A model generated the notes under the pieces. It did no database searches. It was not told where the DNA came from and saw nothing but the letters and a program-made list of their open reading frames with translations. A stretch of DNA of 64,000 nt from Chlorocebus sabaeus (Eukaryota; Chordata; Mammalia; Primates; Cercopithecidae): assembly GCF_047675955.1 (NCBI RefSeq), contig NC_132925.1, positions 18,996,688-19,060,687 of the forward strand. The letters run 5' to 3'. The position numbers were made by a program, and so were the translations under genes. Positions 22,036-33,177 of the stretch are shown here, in pieces; the stretch's first letter is position 1, and each line of letters begins with the position of its first letter.

Positions 22036-23250
22036 AATGCAAATAAACACACACTGAAGTCTTGAAACAGTATTTAAACAGAAAAAAAAATGATTAAAGG
22101 GAAAGTATACACTTATGGTTTACATTCAAACAGAAAGACAGGCATATAAACTTACAGACTGATTCAAATTAAGTTGATTTATTGCAACTTTCAAACATAA
22201 TGTGAATGAACCTTAAAAATATATACAGAAATATGTCCCTGCTTTTGAGTGTTCCAGCTGAGAACATGGCTTGGTGAACAGACACTTTAAACAAGAAGAG
22301 ATCTCAGAAAAAAAATTCAATATTTGAAATCAGAACACAGTGGAAATCTTGGAAAGTAATTGTGTTTTATTTGGAGCCTCCCATTTTAATTTTTTAGATG
22401 GCCTGGTTTTGAATAAAATCACATGCACGTGTGTGTGTGTGCGCGTATACATAATTGATGTGTGGATTCAGACATTATGGAAATGTTCAGATAAAATTAA
22501 TCTGTAATCCAGAAGTGATTAATGAGTTTTAAATTTAAGAAAAAATGTTGCTTACTTTTTCAACGGATGAGGAAAGGCAAAGAAATAAAAATACATTGTA
22601 TTTTCACTCTGTGCTTTGCAATTTCTAAGGAAATATCATAAGAAATTGTGTCCTCATTATTGATGTCAAAGGAAAGTTAACCTTTTTGTGCTTTTGCTGC
22701 AAGTTGACTTTCTAGCTAACTGGTCACCATTCTACCCCTGATATATACTCATTTATCAGTATCACTTCCAAGGAAGGAATTAGTGTGTGCTTCCATCCAA
22801 TGCCTGAGGAGTGCATGTGGGCAAGAAAGAGAAACCATGTTAAGGGAAAAAAGAGACTAGTAGAAACAGCACCTCAGGGAAGTACTGATCATGAGAACAA
22901 AGTTTTCATAGTTCAGAATTAAACAGGTATCACGATCTAATTAGAACTCTCATCTAGGAACACAGGGACAATTCATATGTGCTTTAGAAATGTAACTCAA
23001 AGCTGGCAATAATATTATTTTGAATAGTACCACATATAGGGAGACCTTTTTAAAAATAAAGGTGTGTGAAGAGCAAACAGAAAGTAGGAGTATGGCACCA
23101 AGTTAGCGGCCAGGGATACAGAGCAGCTCTCCTGGGGTCCTCTTGTATAGGTAGGGGAATGTCAGTATGGAGAAAACCCAAGCACTCCAGGAAAATAGGC
23201 AGCAAGTAGGAGGACTGCCTTTGCACTGGCATGTTCACTATGTCTGCCCC
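22036..23250. other. Unassigned non-coding sequence with a short (GT)n
   Basis: A short GTGTGTGTGTGTGCGCG run is at 22,430-22,446. No gene or named repeat seen. Confidence 0.4.
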
Positions 23251-23254
23251 TGAT

Positions 23255-24760
23255 CACTTCACTAATATTTCTTTCTATGTACACTTTTAATTATTTCAAT
23301 CTCTCTGTTAAATTTCTCCGATAAATTTCTGAATTGATTCTTTGTGTTTTCCTAAAGTTTGTTCAGTTTCCTTAAAACAACTATTTTGAATTTTTTGTCT
23401 GGGAGATCACACGTCTCCATCGCTTTAGGGTTGGTCTCTGGCACTTTATTTTGTTCATTTAGTGAGATCGTATTTCCCTGAATATTCTTAATGCTCCTTG
23501 CACAGATGCTTGTGAATGTGCAACAATGTCTGTGTATCATGGGATTAGGTATTTATTTTAGTCTTCAAAGTCTTGCTTTGTGCCTGTCCTTTTTCAGAGG
23601 GCCTTTCAGGGATTCTAAGCAGACTGACCATTGTGTTCCTTGAGCCTGTGACCACTGCAGCTCTCTCAGCACTAGAGGACAGTCTAAGACCAGGCTTGCT
23701 GAGAGTATCAGGAGGACTCTGAGGTTGATATGGCTTTTGGGGCCAGATGGACCTAGGGAAGACCCAAGGAGGAAACTAGGGCAGTGTAGAAATGGTGACC
23801 AGGGACCTGTGTACAGGAAACTGTTCTGGTGACCCAGAGAGGTGTGCCTCCCAGCAAGTTTCTGCACAGGTAGGATATTTTCCTGACTGGAGCCAGAGGG
23901 GCTGGAGCTAAGATGGCCCTTGCTTGGCATCTGCTGTGGAATGTAGGCTGGAGAGCCCAGAGCCCAGTCTCATTGGCTCAGAGGGGTATGTGTCTCCCAA
24001 GAGGTCCCTGCATAGATGGAGTAGTTTCCTGACTGCAGCAAGGTGGGCTGGAGCTAAAAATGGGCCTCTCAGAATCTGCTGTGTGGCAGAGGCTGGAGAG
24101 CCTGGTCTGATTGGCTCACAGGACTGCATGTCTTCTAGCAAAATTGGATACTTAACTGAAGCTAAGTGAAGGGCTAGAGCCGAAACTGAGTCCCCTTGGG
24201 CTCTGCTGTGGGACAGAGATTGGTGAGCCCATTAGGGAGCCTCAGACTGCCAGGCTGTGAGATATGGGCAAGTCTCCCTCTGAGTCCTTATAAAAGCAGC
24301 TCTGAACTGGAAACTCAATGAAGCGGGGACTGGAGCAGATCCATGGAAGGCAACTTTCAGAAGCATGGTCGAGACCATTGTCAGTGGGCAGGTGAGTCTC
24401 TCCACCAAGGCACTAGTGTAAGGGAATTCCTCTGAACTCCTTGGCAAATGGTTTTGGTTGCCGGCTTATAGACAAATGGAAATGTGGCCAACTGTCTTAG
24501 AGGACTGGGCTGTTTTTGAGCTTGAACCCAGGAACAGATTCAGTGGATCAGCCACCTGAGTGTTGGTCTATACTCTCAAAATGACCCTTCAAGGTCTGGT
24601 CTTGAGCTCCAATGGGGCTTCACAAACTCCTACTTCAATCCTGAGGCTCCTCAGAGAGACTTTTAACTGTGGATGGGTACAATTTATTGTTGTGGTGGTG
24701 GGATATCAGTGGGTTACTTTCTATTTTACCATCTCGGTAATGTCCTCTTTCTATATGCAC
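23255..24760 (-). mobile_element. Old L1 (L1M-type) 5' end: ORF1 remnant and 5' UTR, minus strand
   Basis: 23,255-23,560 resembles reversed old L1 ORF1 sequence (GAATTGATTCTTTGTGTTTTC, TTGGTCTCTGGCACTTTATT). 23,560-24,760 is GC-richer and ends ATTTTACCATCTCGGTAATG, a reversed L1 head of the ACATTACCGAGATGG type. The middle contains tandem units of about 140 bases, which some old L1 5' UTRs are known to have. Subfamily not assigned. Frames are broken. Confidence 0.6.
23735..24280 (-). repeat. About four tandem units, period near 140, in the old L1 5' UTR
   Basis: Recurring landmarks: GTGTGCCTCCCAGCAAGTTTC / GTATGTGTCTCCCAAGAGGTC / GCATGTCTTCTAGCAAAATTG, and TTCCTGACTGGAGCCAGAG / TTCCTGACTGCAGCAAGGT / CTTAACTGAAGCTAAGTGA, and GGGCTGGAGCTAAGATGG / GGGCTGGAGCTAAAAATGG / GGGCTAGAGCCGAAACTG. 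Units begin near 23,735, 23,872, 24,016 and 24,149 and are 70-80 percent alike by eye. Confidence 0.75.
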
Positions 24761-24959
24761 TTAATGACACTTAAATGATAGCAGCTGAGACCATTTTTCA
24801 AGAGCTACTATTTAATGGGGCAAGAACTTATGCTACATTTCTGGATTGGAGTCTACTGGCCCATGCAGGCTAATCTGAAGATGATTAGCAACTGATTTGA
24901 CAAGGTGGGTTAGAACTGAAATGAATGAGAGTTAATTATTGTCCCTTAGCCTTGTTTAT

Positions 24960-25625
24960 ATCCTCATCATCTCTTGTCAGTATTATTATAATCATTCTCT
25001 ACCCAGTCTCCCTGACCCCAGTCTACCTGCATAATCGTCTTCTTAAAATGTAGATCTAATGATATTGCTCCTTAACATCACTGCTTAGAAAACCTACAAT
25101 GCATTTTGTTGCTATAGAGTAAATCCCCAAAATCTAAATATGGTATAATAAGGCAATTGCCACTAGTTACTTTTCCAGCTTCTTTTTTAGGTGCCTCTCC
25201 CACCCCCATCATCTCTCTCTAATTACAGAAATATTCCCACTCTCCAATGAGCATTCCTAACTCTTCCATGCCTCCATTCCTTGGCTTTTACTGTTTTCTA
25301 TGTCTATAACACCCAACCTCCAAATTGCTGAAATTCCATGCATCCTTCAAGAATAGGTTCAAATCCTACTTTTGAGTAGGTTTTGCCAAACTTCCAGGCT
25401 AAGCTTTATTTGAGAACTTTGTTCACTTTTTCTTTCTGATCATTATAGAACACTGAAAATGTGAATTACCTATTCATGTTTGTCTCCTTCATAAAACTAT
25501 GAGCTCATTAGAGCCAAGAGATCAACCTAATTTGTCTTGTTATTCTCAGTTCTTAGTACTCAGCATGGTGTCCAGGACATAGTACATTCTCAAATATTTT
25601 TGTTGAATGAATAAATGAATATATA
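24960..25625 (+). repeat. L2 LINE, about 660 bases to its 3' end
   Basis: In order: CTACCCAGTCTCCCTGACCC, AAACCTACAATGCATTTTGT, TTCCTTGGCTTTTACTGTTT, CATGCATCCTTCAAGAATAGG, GAGCTCATTAGAGCCAAGAG, CAGCATGGTGTCCAGGACAT and TTTTGTTGAATGAATAAATGA. This is the L2 3' portion including the tail. One of the longest L2 pieces here. Confidence 0.85.
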
Positions 25626-25801
25626 TTGTATTATATAGGATTAAGTTTGAATCTATAGAAACTCTAAATATATGACTCAGCAAGATAGAAACATTTTTCT
25701 TTTTCCTCATATAAAGGAAATTTAGAGACAAGCAATCCAAGGCTGTATATTGGCTCAATGTTGGCATCAGTGTCACAAGAGAAATTCTGCTACCCATCTT
25801 C

Positions 25802-26531
25802 TGTAGACTGAATTATGTGCCCAAAGTCCTAACCCCCTAATGTGACTATATCTGGAGATAGAAACTTTGTGGAGGCAGTTAAATTAGGTCATAAAGAGGA
25901 GGTCATGCCATGAACTAAATATCTGTCCCCACTACCCCATTTGTATGTTGAAAGTCTAATTCTTAATGTGATAGTATTTCGAGACAGGGCCTTTGGGAGG
26001 TAATTAGTTATGAGAGTGGAGCCCTATGTGAATGGGATTAATGCTCTTATTAGAAGAGACAGGAGAGAGTTTGGTTCCCCTATTCTCATGTTAGGAAACC
26101 AGGAAGAGGGCCCTAAACAGGCATTGGATCTGCCAGTATCTTGCTCCTGAACTTCCAGCCTCCAGAAATGTGAGAAATAATTTTATGTTATTTAAACCAT
26201 CTACTCTATGGTATCTTGTTATAATAGCTCCAACTGACCAAGATAGGCCCTGATATGCTAAGATTAGTTTATTGTTTTTATCAGAAGAGAGGCATCAGAA
26301 AACCCTCTCTTACACATCTCTGCCCTGAATTCTTGAGTTCACAAAGAAAAAGACGTGAGCGAACAGTGTGGTAGCAGATGCCTACAAGCCAGAAAGAGAT
26401 GCCTCACCAGAAACCAACCATGCTGACACCTGATTTCAGACTTTGAGCCTCCAGGGCTGTGAGAAAATAAATATCTGTTGTTTAAGCCACCCTGTCTGTG
26501 GCATTTTATTAAGGCAGCCTGAGCTAAGACA
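25802..26531 (+). mobile_element. MLT1-type ERVL-MaLR LTR, split by a second MLT1 LTR
   Basis: Left part 25,802-25,905 (GTAGACTGAATTATGTGCCC, TATCTGGAGATAGAAACTTT). Right part 26,246-26,531 (GAAAGAGATGCCTCACCAGA, CTGTGAGAAAATAAATATCTG, TTTAAGCCACCCTGTCTGTGG, GAGCTAAGACA). Together they make one MLT1 LTR in the plus orientation. The gap is exactly filled by the younger LTR. Confidence 0.82.
25906..26245 (+). mobile_element. Younger MLT1-type solo LTR nested in the older one
   Basis: Begins TGCCATGAACTAAATATCTG and ends AACTGACCAAGATA. Interior has GGGCCTTTGGGAGGTAATTAG, TGAATGGGATTAATGCTCTT and CTTCCAGCCTCCAGAAATGTG. Flanks GGTCA and GGCCC agree only partly, so the duplication is decayed or the edge is off by a base or two. 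Confidence 0.82.
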
Positions 26532-27850
26532 TTAGTCTTAACTGCAAGATCTCCTTCTGGTCTAAAATGGCTGCTGTAGTATTGGTGATTACATCTGAGT
26601 TTTGGGCAATAGGAAGGAAGAAGGAGGAGAAGGAAAAGAGTGAGAAGTTCCCTCTCCTAACTGAGACAGTGCTCCTTCAAAATTTCTCAGATATTCACTT
26701 AAGTACCTTGTTCACCCCTGGCTTCAAGGAAGCCTGGAAAATGTAGTGTTTAAGCTGGATACATTGCCTGGGATACAATCAAGCTTCTGTTTGTAAGGAA
26801 GATGGGGGAAAAGGCTATTAGGTCAACACTCAGTAGTTCTGGCCAGAAATGTCTTCATGACTACCCCTCCCGGCACCGCCCGGTAGTTGTGGCTTTCAGA
26901 TGGAAAGTCTATGTCCTAGTTCTATGGGGTGGTCCCCTACACTGCACTGAATTTGTAAAAAGTATGTCATTTGGGTAACATAGGCAAGGATCTAGACAAA
27001 AATGTTGAAGTACAAGATGTTTTGAATGATACTATCATTTGATTAAAGAGTTGGATAGTACAATATTTTATAATGTTCCTGGAAAGACTTTTGAGGGGAT
27101 GTTCTCTTTTTCTCCCAGCAAGGAAAATATTCCTATAAAATTGAGAGGCTATTCTGGACCTATCACTTCAGAAGAGTTGATTATGCTACACTAATCAGAT
27201 TTAATCCACCTTACTTGGATTATAGAATGCTAATTATAGAATGCTGATTAAGTAAATCAAATTGGTGGGGAAAAGGAATGAATATTAGGAGAGGACCAGA
27301 CTAGTTCTGCAGTTTCAGGGGAAGTCAGTCTTAAGAACTGAAGAGACGGAGGACGGACATCTGCACTCCAGTATTCTCCTGTAGTAGTGCCCTGGGTTTG
27401 AGCCCACAAAACTTACCAACCAAGTGAGAGATTCTTGAAATGCTGTCACTATCTGGAAATTTCTAATTAACCACAAATATTCTGAGTGCTTTCTATGTTT
27501 AAACTGGCATGGCTAACCATCACTTTTTAGGGGGATCTTAATGGGTTTGACTTGAGTAACCCATTTTCCTGGTATTCCCAGCTGGCTTACTGTCATTTCA
27601 TTATGCTTGTAGCAATACTACCGTTATTTAATAAATTCAATTCCACATGTTACCCAATTGAATTTTGGGGTTTCATAATGGTCCTATGAATAGCTTCTAC
27701 TGTTTTTTACATTGCCATCTGAATGGGGAAAGGAAATAACATCCATCAATGCCTGTTTTATATCATATATAGGTTGAAGACTCTTCTGCCTGTCACATTG
27801 ACTGGTATTTCCTCACTAGAAACCTTATTTTATATGATCAGCATCTTCTT
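26532..27850. other. Unassigned non-coding sequence
   Basis: 26,545-26,860 (AAAATGGCTGCTGTAGTATTG, GGAAGGAAGAAGGAGGAGAAG, GCCTGGAAAATGTAGTGTTTA) reminds me of a common old interspersed repeat that I cannot name. The rest shows nothing recognised. Confidence 0.4.
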
Positions 27851-27854
27851 TTAG

Positions 27855-27912
27855 AATGTAATTACCCAGAGGTTAAAGAACTTTGCCTAAAGTAACCCAA
27901 AGTGTTAGTGGT
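27855..27912 (-). repeat. Short MIR fragment
   Basis: CCCAGAGGTTAAAGAACTTTG then CCTAAAGTAACCCAAAGTG is the reverse of the MIR core. It abuts the MLT2 LTR. Confidence 0.45.
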
Positions 27913-28427
27913 TGTGATCATTAATTGTATGTGTCAATTTGACTAGGCTAAGAGATACCCAGATAGCTGGTAAAAAATTACTTCTGAGCATGACTGTGAG
28001 GGTGTTTCCAAGAGAGATTAGTATTTGTATTAGTAGACTGAGTAAAGAAGTCACTCTCGCCCATGCAGGTAGGCATCATGCAATCCACTGAGGGCCCGAA
28101 TAGAACAAAATGGCAGAACAAAGGCAAATGCTCTTTCTTCTTGAGTGGGGACATTCATCATCTTCTCTCATTAGACATTGGTGCTCCTGGTTTTCAGGAT
28201 TTTGAACTTGGACTCAGACTTATGTCAGTGACCTTCTTGTTCTCAGGTCTCAGCCTTGGACTGAAGCTACACCATCAGCCTTCCGGGGGTTTCAGCTTGC
28301 AGATGGCAGGTCATGGGACTTCTCAGCCCCCATAACTGTATGAGCCAATCCCTCAAAATAGACCTCTTTTTATCTATCTCTATATATCCTTTTGATTCTA
28401 TTTCTCTGGAGAATCCTGGCTAATACA
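27913..28427 (+). mobile_element. MLT2-type ERVL solo LTR
   Basis: TGTGATCATTAATTGTATGTG start, GCTAAGAGATACCCAGATAGC, TTCCAAGAGAGATTAGTATT, GAGTAAAGAAGTCACTCTCG, ATGCAATCCACTGAGGGCCC, GGACTTCTCAGCCCCCATAAC and a TTTCTCTGGAGAATCCTGGC..TAATACA end reproduce the MLT2 consensus from end to end (515 bases). Confidence 0.93.
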
Positions 28428-28494
28428 GTGTCTGAGCAGAGGTTGTGACTCATGCTATTCATCCATCTACTACATGTCCACATTTAGAGTCACA

Positions 28495-28715
28495 GGTGAC
28501 ATTTCTTGAAAAATAACTGTGTGGAAGGCTCTGTGTTCTCCACTCCATTTCCATCATGCTTTTTTACTCAGTAAAGCCCTCCAAGATCTCTATTATCCTC
28601 CCATTTTACAAAGGAGAAAATGGAGACATTTTCTGAGTAGCCCAGGTAGGTGAGCAGTGAGTGACTTGTATCAGTATTGTTTGACTTCCATGCCTGTTTT
28701 CTTAGTCAAATGCTA
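28495..28715 (-). repeat. MIR SINE, minus strand
   Basis: CCCATTTTACAAAGGAGAAAA, TAGCCCAGGTAGGTGAGCAG and TTTGACTTCCATGCCTG are the reversed MIR order. Confidence 0.65.
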
Positions 28716-28754
28716 ACTTCTGTAGCACAGAAAGAGGAAACATATTGTAATCAT

Positions 28755-28930
28755 TAGGAGGTTGGACTCTGCAACATGGGTTGAAAGTCTGGCTCTGCCT
28801 CTTTCTAGATCTATAACATTGCACAGGTTATTCAAACTGTACATATCAGCATCCTTATTTACCTGTAAAATTAGCATAATTGTAGTGCTTCCTTCCTACG
28901 GTTGGGGTGAATAATAAATGAGAGATAATG
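28755..28930 (+). repeat. MIR SINE
   Basis: GGTTGGACTCTGCAACATGGG, TTGAAAGTCTGGCTCTGCCTC, TCTAGATCTATAACATTGCAC, TTATTTACCTGTAAAATTAGC and GAATAATAAATGAGAGATAAT follow MIR order. Confidence 0.75.
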
Positions 28931-31900
28931 CTCCATGGCTTTTCAAGGCATTCTCCAGCATCACTTTCCAAAATGATCTGGTGCCCTTACCACAGCCATT
29001 TGTTATTTGGAAAGATATAAGCTAAAATCATTTATGATAAAGAGTTAACAATCAATGTTATTGATTGTTATTTAAGCAGAAGGATTTTAAATACTTGATG
29101 CTTTAACATGTTTTTTAAGCAACAGAGATTTGCATTTCAAATGAAATTTCAAGTGAGAGCCAAAATGTAATACAGACAAAAGCAGCAGTCTCATTGGATG
29201 CCTGCAGGGTTTTGGGTCTGCTAGTGGTGAGCCAAGGGCAAGTGGGAAGACCAGTGGTGGGACTGAATATGGTGAAATCAGCCTGGACATGCTGGGCTTG
29301 TGGTGGATGAGGGCAGCAGGCAGGCGTAGGGTGTGACTTAAGCCCAGGATCGATTGCAGAGCTGAAGACACAGGTATGGAAGTTGTCTGTGTTGCGTAGT
29401 TGCAGAAGTCAGGTGTTTGGAACGAGTATGTAGAGTGGAGAAAGGGCCAGGGACAGAACCTTGAGGGAAACAATCCTACTAAGGACTCGTTAGAAGAAGA
29501 GGAACATGTGGAAGAGTCTAAGAAGAAAAGGCATGAAGGGGGAGGCAATCATAGGGAAGGGAGCCACAGAAGCTGCTCCAGATGCAAATCATGTTCTCCC
29601 TGTCATCATGTTAGGGAACATGCCCATCCTTCAATCACAATCCAAGTCAGCTACCTTGAAAAACTCCCAAACTACTGGCTACAGCTGACCAGAGGCCAGA
29701 ACTTGACACAAGATGCAAGCTGAGACAAACAGATTCCCACTTCTTGATGGGTATAACTGTAAAGGGAGACTCCAGTTCTTTAACCGAGTTTTGGAACTGG
29801 AAGCCATGTAAATCAGGACAGGGTTGGGGCAGCCATGCAGTGCAAAAGCAGAGAAAATCTGTTTCCAGACAGACGACTAAAACTGATCTGAGAAGTGATG
29901 AGAGATTCAGTGGGCATAGGATGCTTAATAAAAGAAACAGGTTTCATGTTATCACTTTTGGTTACAGTCCTTCAAAGGTCCAGTGAGATCTCTACCTCTG
30001 GGTTCTATTCCTTGAAATACCTTGAGTGGTTTGGATTACCAGCAGCTGGTTACCTTGCACTGAGGCAGAAATCAAGAAAAAAAAGAGCATTTCAAGGAGA
30101 TTGTAGTTAATAGTATCTAGTGCTGTGACATGGTTAAGGAGACAGACTAAAGTATATCCCTCTATTTGATGTAGAAACAAGAGTATATTCAGAATTTTGG
30201 TGGTGGCAAAGATTTATGTGGTAACTGGAAGAATGAAATTGAAGTCACATGGCTCTTCAGCAGAGAAGAGTAAGGGATAGAAAGATGCAAAGGTGCAGAT
30301 TTTAGGTGCAGGGTTTTCTTAAAATTAAAAATAAGTAACATTCCCTAGTGTAAAGAGCCAGTAGAAAAGGAGTCTTTGCTGAAGCAATGGTTTGCAAAGT
30401 AGAAGGTATGGGGTGCTGTGTACTCTGTGAGGTACAAAATGATTCACAAGAGTGCAGGAAGAGATATTAGAACTTTTACTTATATATTTCATCTTTTGTA
30501 AATTATATTTTTATGTAGTTTCATAATATAGATATGTTATGAAAATGCTACAGTTGTATAATTTATAAATAAATATACATACACTGAGGGCATATTCTCA
30601 AAAATTTTATTGATAGGGCTATGTGATCAAAAAATTTGAGGCCACAGTGCTAAAGTATCAAAGATGCAAGATGTTCATCCTCCTAAAAGCCAGTAGGCAT
30701 CACAGAGTCAGCCACATGAAAGCAAATGTTTTGGTAAAGTAAAAATAAATAGCAGAAACAGGTGTGTCCTGATCTTAAAGAAGTTTTACTTTTTAATCCC
30801 ATTTTCTTTGTACTTTCTTGAAATTTTTACTTCTTTCTTAATGAGGTGAGCTTTATGAAGTTGGAAACACAGTGGAACTCAATAAGTATTTTTTTATTTG
30901 ATTACCTTTCCAGACCAAAGACTTTTGGTCATGAATGACTGATCATAGAATACTGAAAACATCAGGTATGAAATAAAAGCTTTCTGTGAAACAAGCGCCA
31001 GAAGGATGTACCTTACTGCTTTTTTTTTTTTTTTTTTTTAAACTCAATTGTCTTTGGATGTCCACTTGACTCATTCCTAATCAGTCCCCCCCAAAAAAGA
31101 AAGAAAGGCCTTTGGATTGCTAATGCTAAGCAATCTCTGCTGCTTCTTTTTTTCTTATTTGAAATTGTTGGAAAACAATACAGAAGACATAAAACATCTT
31201 GCTCCAAACATTGAGAAACCTGGGTCTTGCTACAGCTTAATGATAATACTAATATCCATCAGTTGAGTAGCAACAGATTCATCTTGATATGTTGTTTGTC
31301 TTTAGGCCCCTAGAAGACAGAATTTTCAGCTTATGCAAAAGGGTAGGGTTTTCTCTTTTGCTTTCCAATTGGGGTGAGAGGGAGTATTTCATTTGAAAAG
31401 TCTGGAGACAGAGATTTTTGGCATAATTCTATGTATGAGAAGTGTGACTAATTGGCAAGGGAAAGGCCTGTCTTACAGATGCTCTCCTATGAAGGTAAAG
31501 GCAGGATCCTGGGAAGCAGTGGGATGGAGAGAAGTGATCAAGAGAACTGGGCTGAGAGTGGAAAGCACAGGTGAAAAACCAGAGCCTTGGTAAACTGCTA
31601 GGTGATCATCTGAAGTGGGTTCTCAATTAATGGTGAGTCATTGGGAAAAGGTTAGAAATAAAGTTTAGCATATTTTTTTTAATACTCTATATGTGAACTA
31701 CCAAATAACGTGAATCTCTTTCCGGTCAGAAACCTCATGAGGGTGGCATCATAACTAGAGATTATATTTAAATAAACTACCAGGTTGTCTTCTGGTTGCA
31801 GCATTTGCTTATTATTAATTTTCATGGTTAAATTGGCAGATTCTGCTTACTCGGGGATGTTACCTCTTCCTCCAGAAATTATTACTTTCTCCTTAAACTT

Positions 31901-31977
31901 CTCATCCATCAAAGTCTAACCTTTCCAGAGAGAGATAGTCAAGTTTAACCTAAAAATCTATAATTGAAGTTTTACTG
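28931..31977. other. Mostly unassigned sequence, part probably old repeat
   Basis: 29,330-29,560 and 30,080-30,300 read like two parts of one old interspersed family (GGGCCAGGGACAGAACCTTG; ATTTCAAGGAGATTGTAGTTA; AGCAGAGAAGAGTAAGGGAT) separated by unrelated sequence; I cannot name it. A T20 run is at 31,020-31,039. The 153-codon minus frame at 29,087-29,548 has no recognisable domain. Confidence 0.35.
31020..31039. repeat. T20 homopolymer
   Basis: Twenty T with no recognisable Alu or L1 body beside it. Confidence 0.95.
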
Positions 31978-31995
31978 AGTATCAATATTATTTCT
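31978..31995 (+). repeat. Target-site duplication of the young AluY, left copy
   Basis: AGTATCAATATTATTTCT, repeated without mismatch at 32,304-32,321. Confidence 0.95.
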
Positions 31996-32303
31996 TTTTT
32001 TTTTTTTTTTTTTTTTTTTGAGACGGAGTCTTGCTCTGTAGCCCGGGCTGGACTGCAGTGGCCGGATCTCAGCTCACTGCAAGCTCCGCCTCCCGGGTTT
32101 ACGCCATTCTCCTGCCTCAGCCTCCGGAGTAGCTGGGACTACAGGCGCCCGCCACCTCGCCCGGCTAGTTTTTTTTGTATTTTTAGTAGAGACGGGGTTT
32201 CACCGTGTTAGCCAGGATGGTCTCGATCTCCTGACCTCGTGATCCGCCCGTCTCGGCCTCCCAAAGTGCTGGGATTACAGGCTTGAGCCACCGCGCCCGG
32301 CCA
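31996..32303 (-). mobile_element. Young AluY of Old World monkey type, minus strand
   Basis: A full-length Alu with a T23-type tail at the left and nearly all CpG sites intact (CCGCCTCCCGGG, CGCCCGCCACCTCGCCCGGC, CACCGCGCCCGGCC). Compared with human AluY it has GGCTTGAGCCACC, CGGCTAGTTTTTT and GGCCGGATCTCAGC, changes I associate with cercopithecid AluYR/Mac subfamilies. The 18-base perfect target duplication and intact CpGs point to a recent insertion. Confidence 0.95.
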
Positions 32304-32321
32304 AGTATCAATATTATTTCT
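32304..32321 (+). repeat. Target-site duplication of the young AluY, right copy
   Basis: Identical to 31,978-31,995. Confidence 0.95.
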
Positions 32322-32708
32322 ACACTGCACATCATTTCAGTGAAAAATTTTAGTTATTTCCTTACTATATTACAAAATTTATATACAATGTTGATTTAGA
32401 TTTCAAGTAGCTTTGCCCTACATTGGCAGATCTACAGGCTTAAGTATAATAATTTCCAAATAACATTTTTCTTGGGCGAAATTTAGATAAAGGGGCAAAT
32501 GAAAACTAGAAGCAAGAGATTGAAATAATTTATGATAAATTTATAGTTTATACTTTATTTTTTGGTAGGTTTATAGTTTTCCATAAACCCATTTGAGCAT
32601 ATATAAGTGATAAAAATGTGAATTATACATAAGATACCATGGTGGTTAGGTAGGGAAAATAGGTGACATGTTTTTTCTCACCAGTTGAAAGATTCATGCC
32701 TGACACCC
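32322..32708. other. Unassigned AT-rich sequence
   Basis: Nothing recognised. Confidence 0.4.
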
Positions 32709-32757
32709 TGTATTAGTCAGGGTTCTCTAGAGAGACAGAACTAATGGGACATATATG

Positions 32758-32788
<31 letters not shown>

Positions 32789-32830
32789 ACACACATACAT
32801 ATGTATATATGGGATATATATATTGAAATC
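32709..32830 (-). mobile_element. 3' end of an MLT2-related LTR, minus strand, with TA/TG repeats
   Basis: TGTATTAGTCAGGGTTCTCT followed by AGAGAGACAGAACTAATGGG is the reversed 3' end of an MLT2/ERVL LTR. It leads into an alternating purine-pyrimidine tract (TATATGTATATATATGTGTG and similar) to about 32,825. Confidence 0.7.
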
Positions 32831-33064
32831 AACAAGTAGACTTAGAGAAAAGTATATTACCTTTCGCACTGTGGGTGGGCCTCATCCAATCAGTTAAAGG
32901 TCTCAAGAGAAAAGACTGAGGTCTCACTAAGAGGAAGGAATTCTGCTTCAAGACTGTCATAAGAACCAAGAGTATAACATCAACTCCTGCCAAAATTTCC
33001 AGACTGCCATTCTGCTGTGCAGATTTCAGACTTGTCACAATCTCTTTCTCTTTATGCATGCTTG

Positions 33065-33121
<57 letters not shown>

Positions 33122-33177
33122 GTGTGTGTGTGTGTGTACATTCTATTGGTTCTGTTTCTTTGGAGAAGCATAGTACA
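32831..33177 (+). mobile_element. MLT2-related LTR, 3' part, plus strand
   Basis: GTGGGTGGGCCTCATCCAATC, AGTTAAAGGTCTCAAGAGAA, GAAGGAATTCTGCTTCAAGAC and CAGATTTCAGACTTGTCACA run in plus order to the terminal ATTGGTTCTGTTTCTTTGGAG..TAGTACA at 33,177. The 5' half is missing. The (CT)n(GT)n tract sits where the family has a variable TA/CT-rich stretch. Confidence 0.7.
33065..33138. repeat. (CT)n(GT)n microsatellite, about 74 bases
   Basis: About 26 CT units (33,065-33,117) followed by TGTCTGTG and about eight GT units. Likely length-polymorphic. Confidence 0.97.

Noticed and set aside
29087..29548. 153-codon minus-strand frame rich in S, P and L
   Set aside because: Low-complexity composition, no recognisable family, and the region looks partly like old repeat.
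31020..31039. T20 tract as the tail of a minus-strand retrocopy
   Set aside because: Sequence to its right does not resemble an Alu, L1 or a gene that I recognise.
33065..33138. Regular repeat resembling an array
   Set aside because: Simple dinucleotide microsatellite; no spaced direct repeats, and CRISPR arrays are not expected in this kind of genome.
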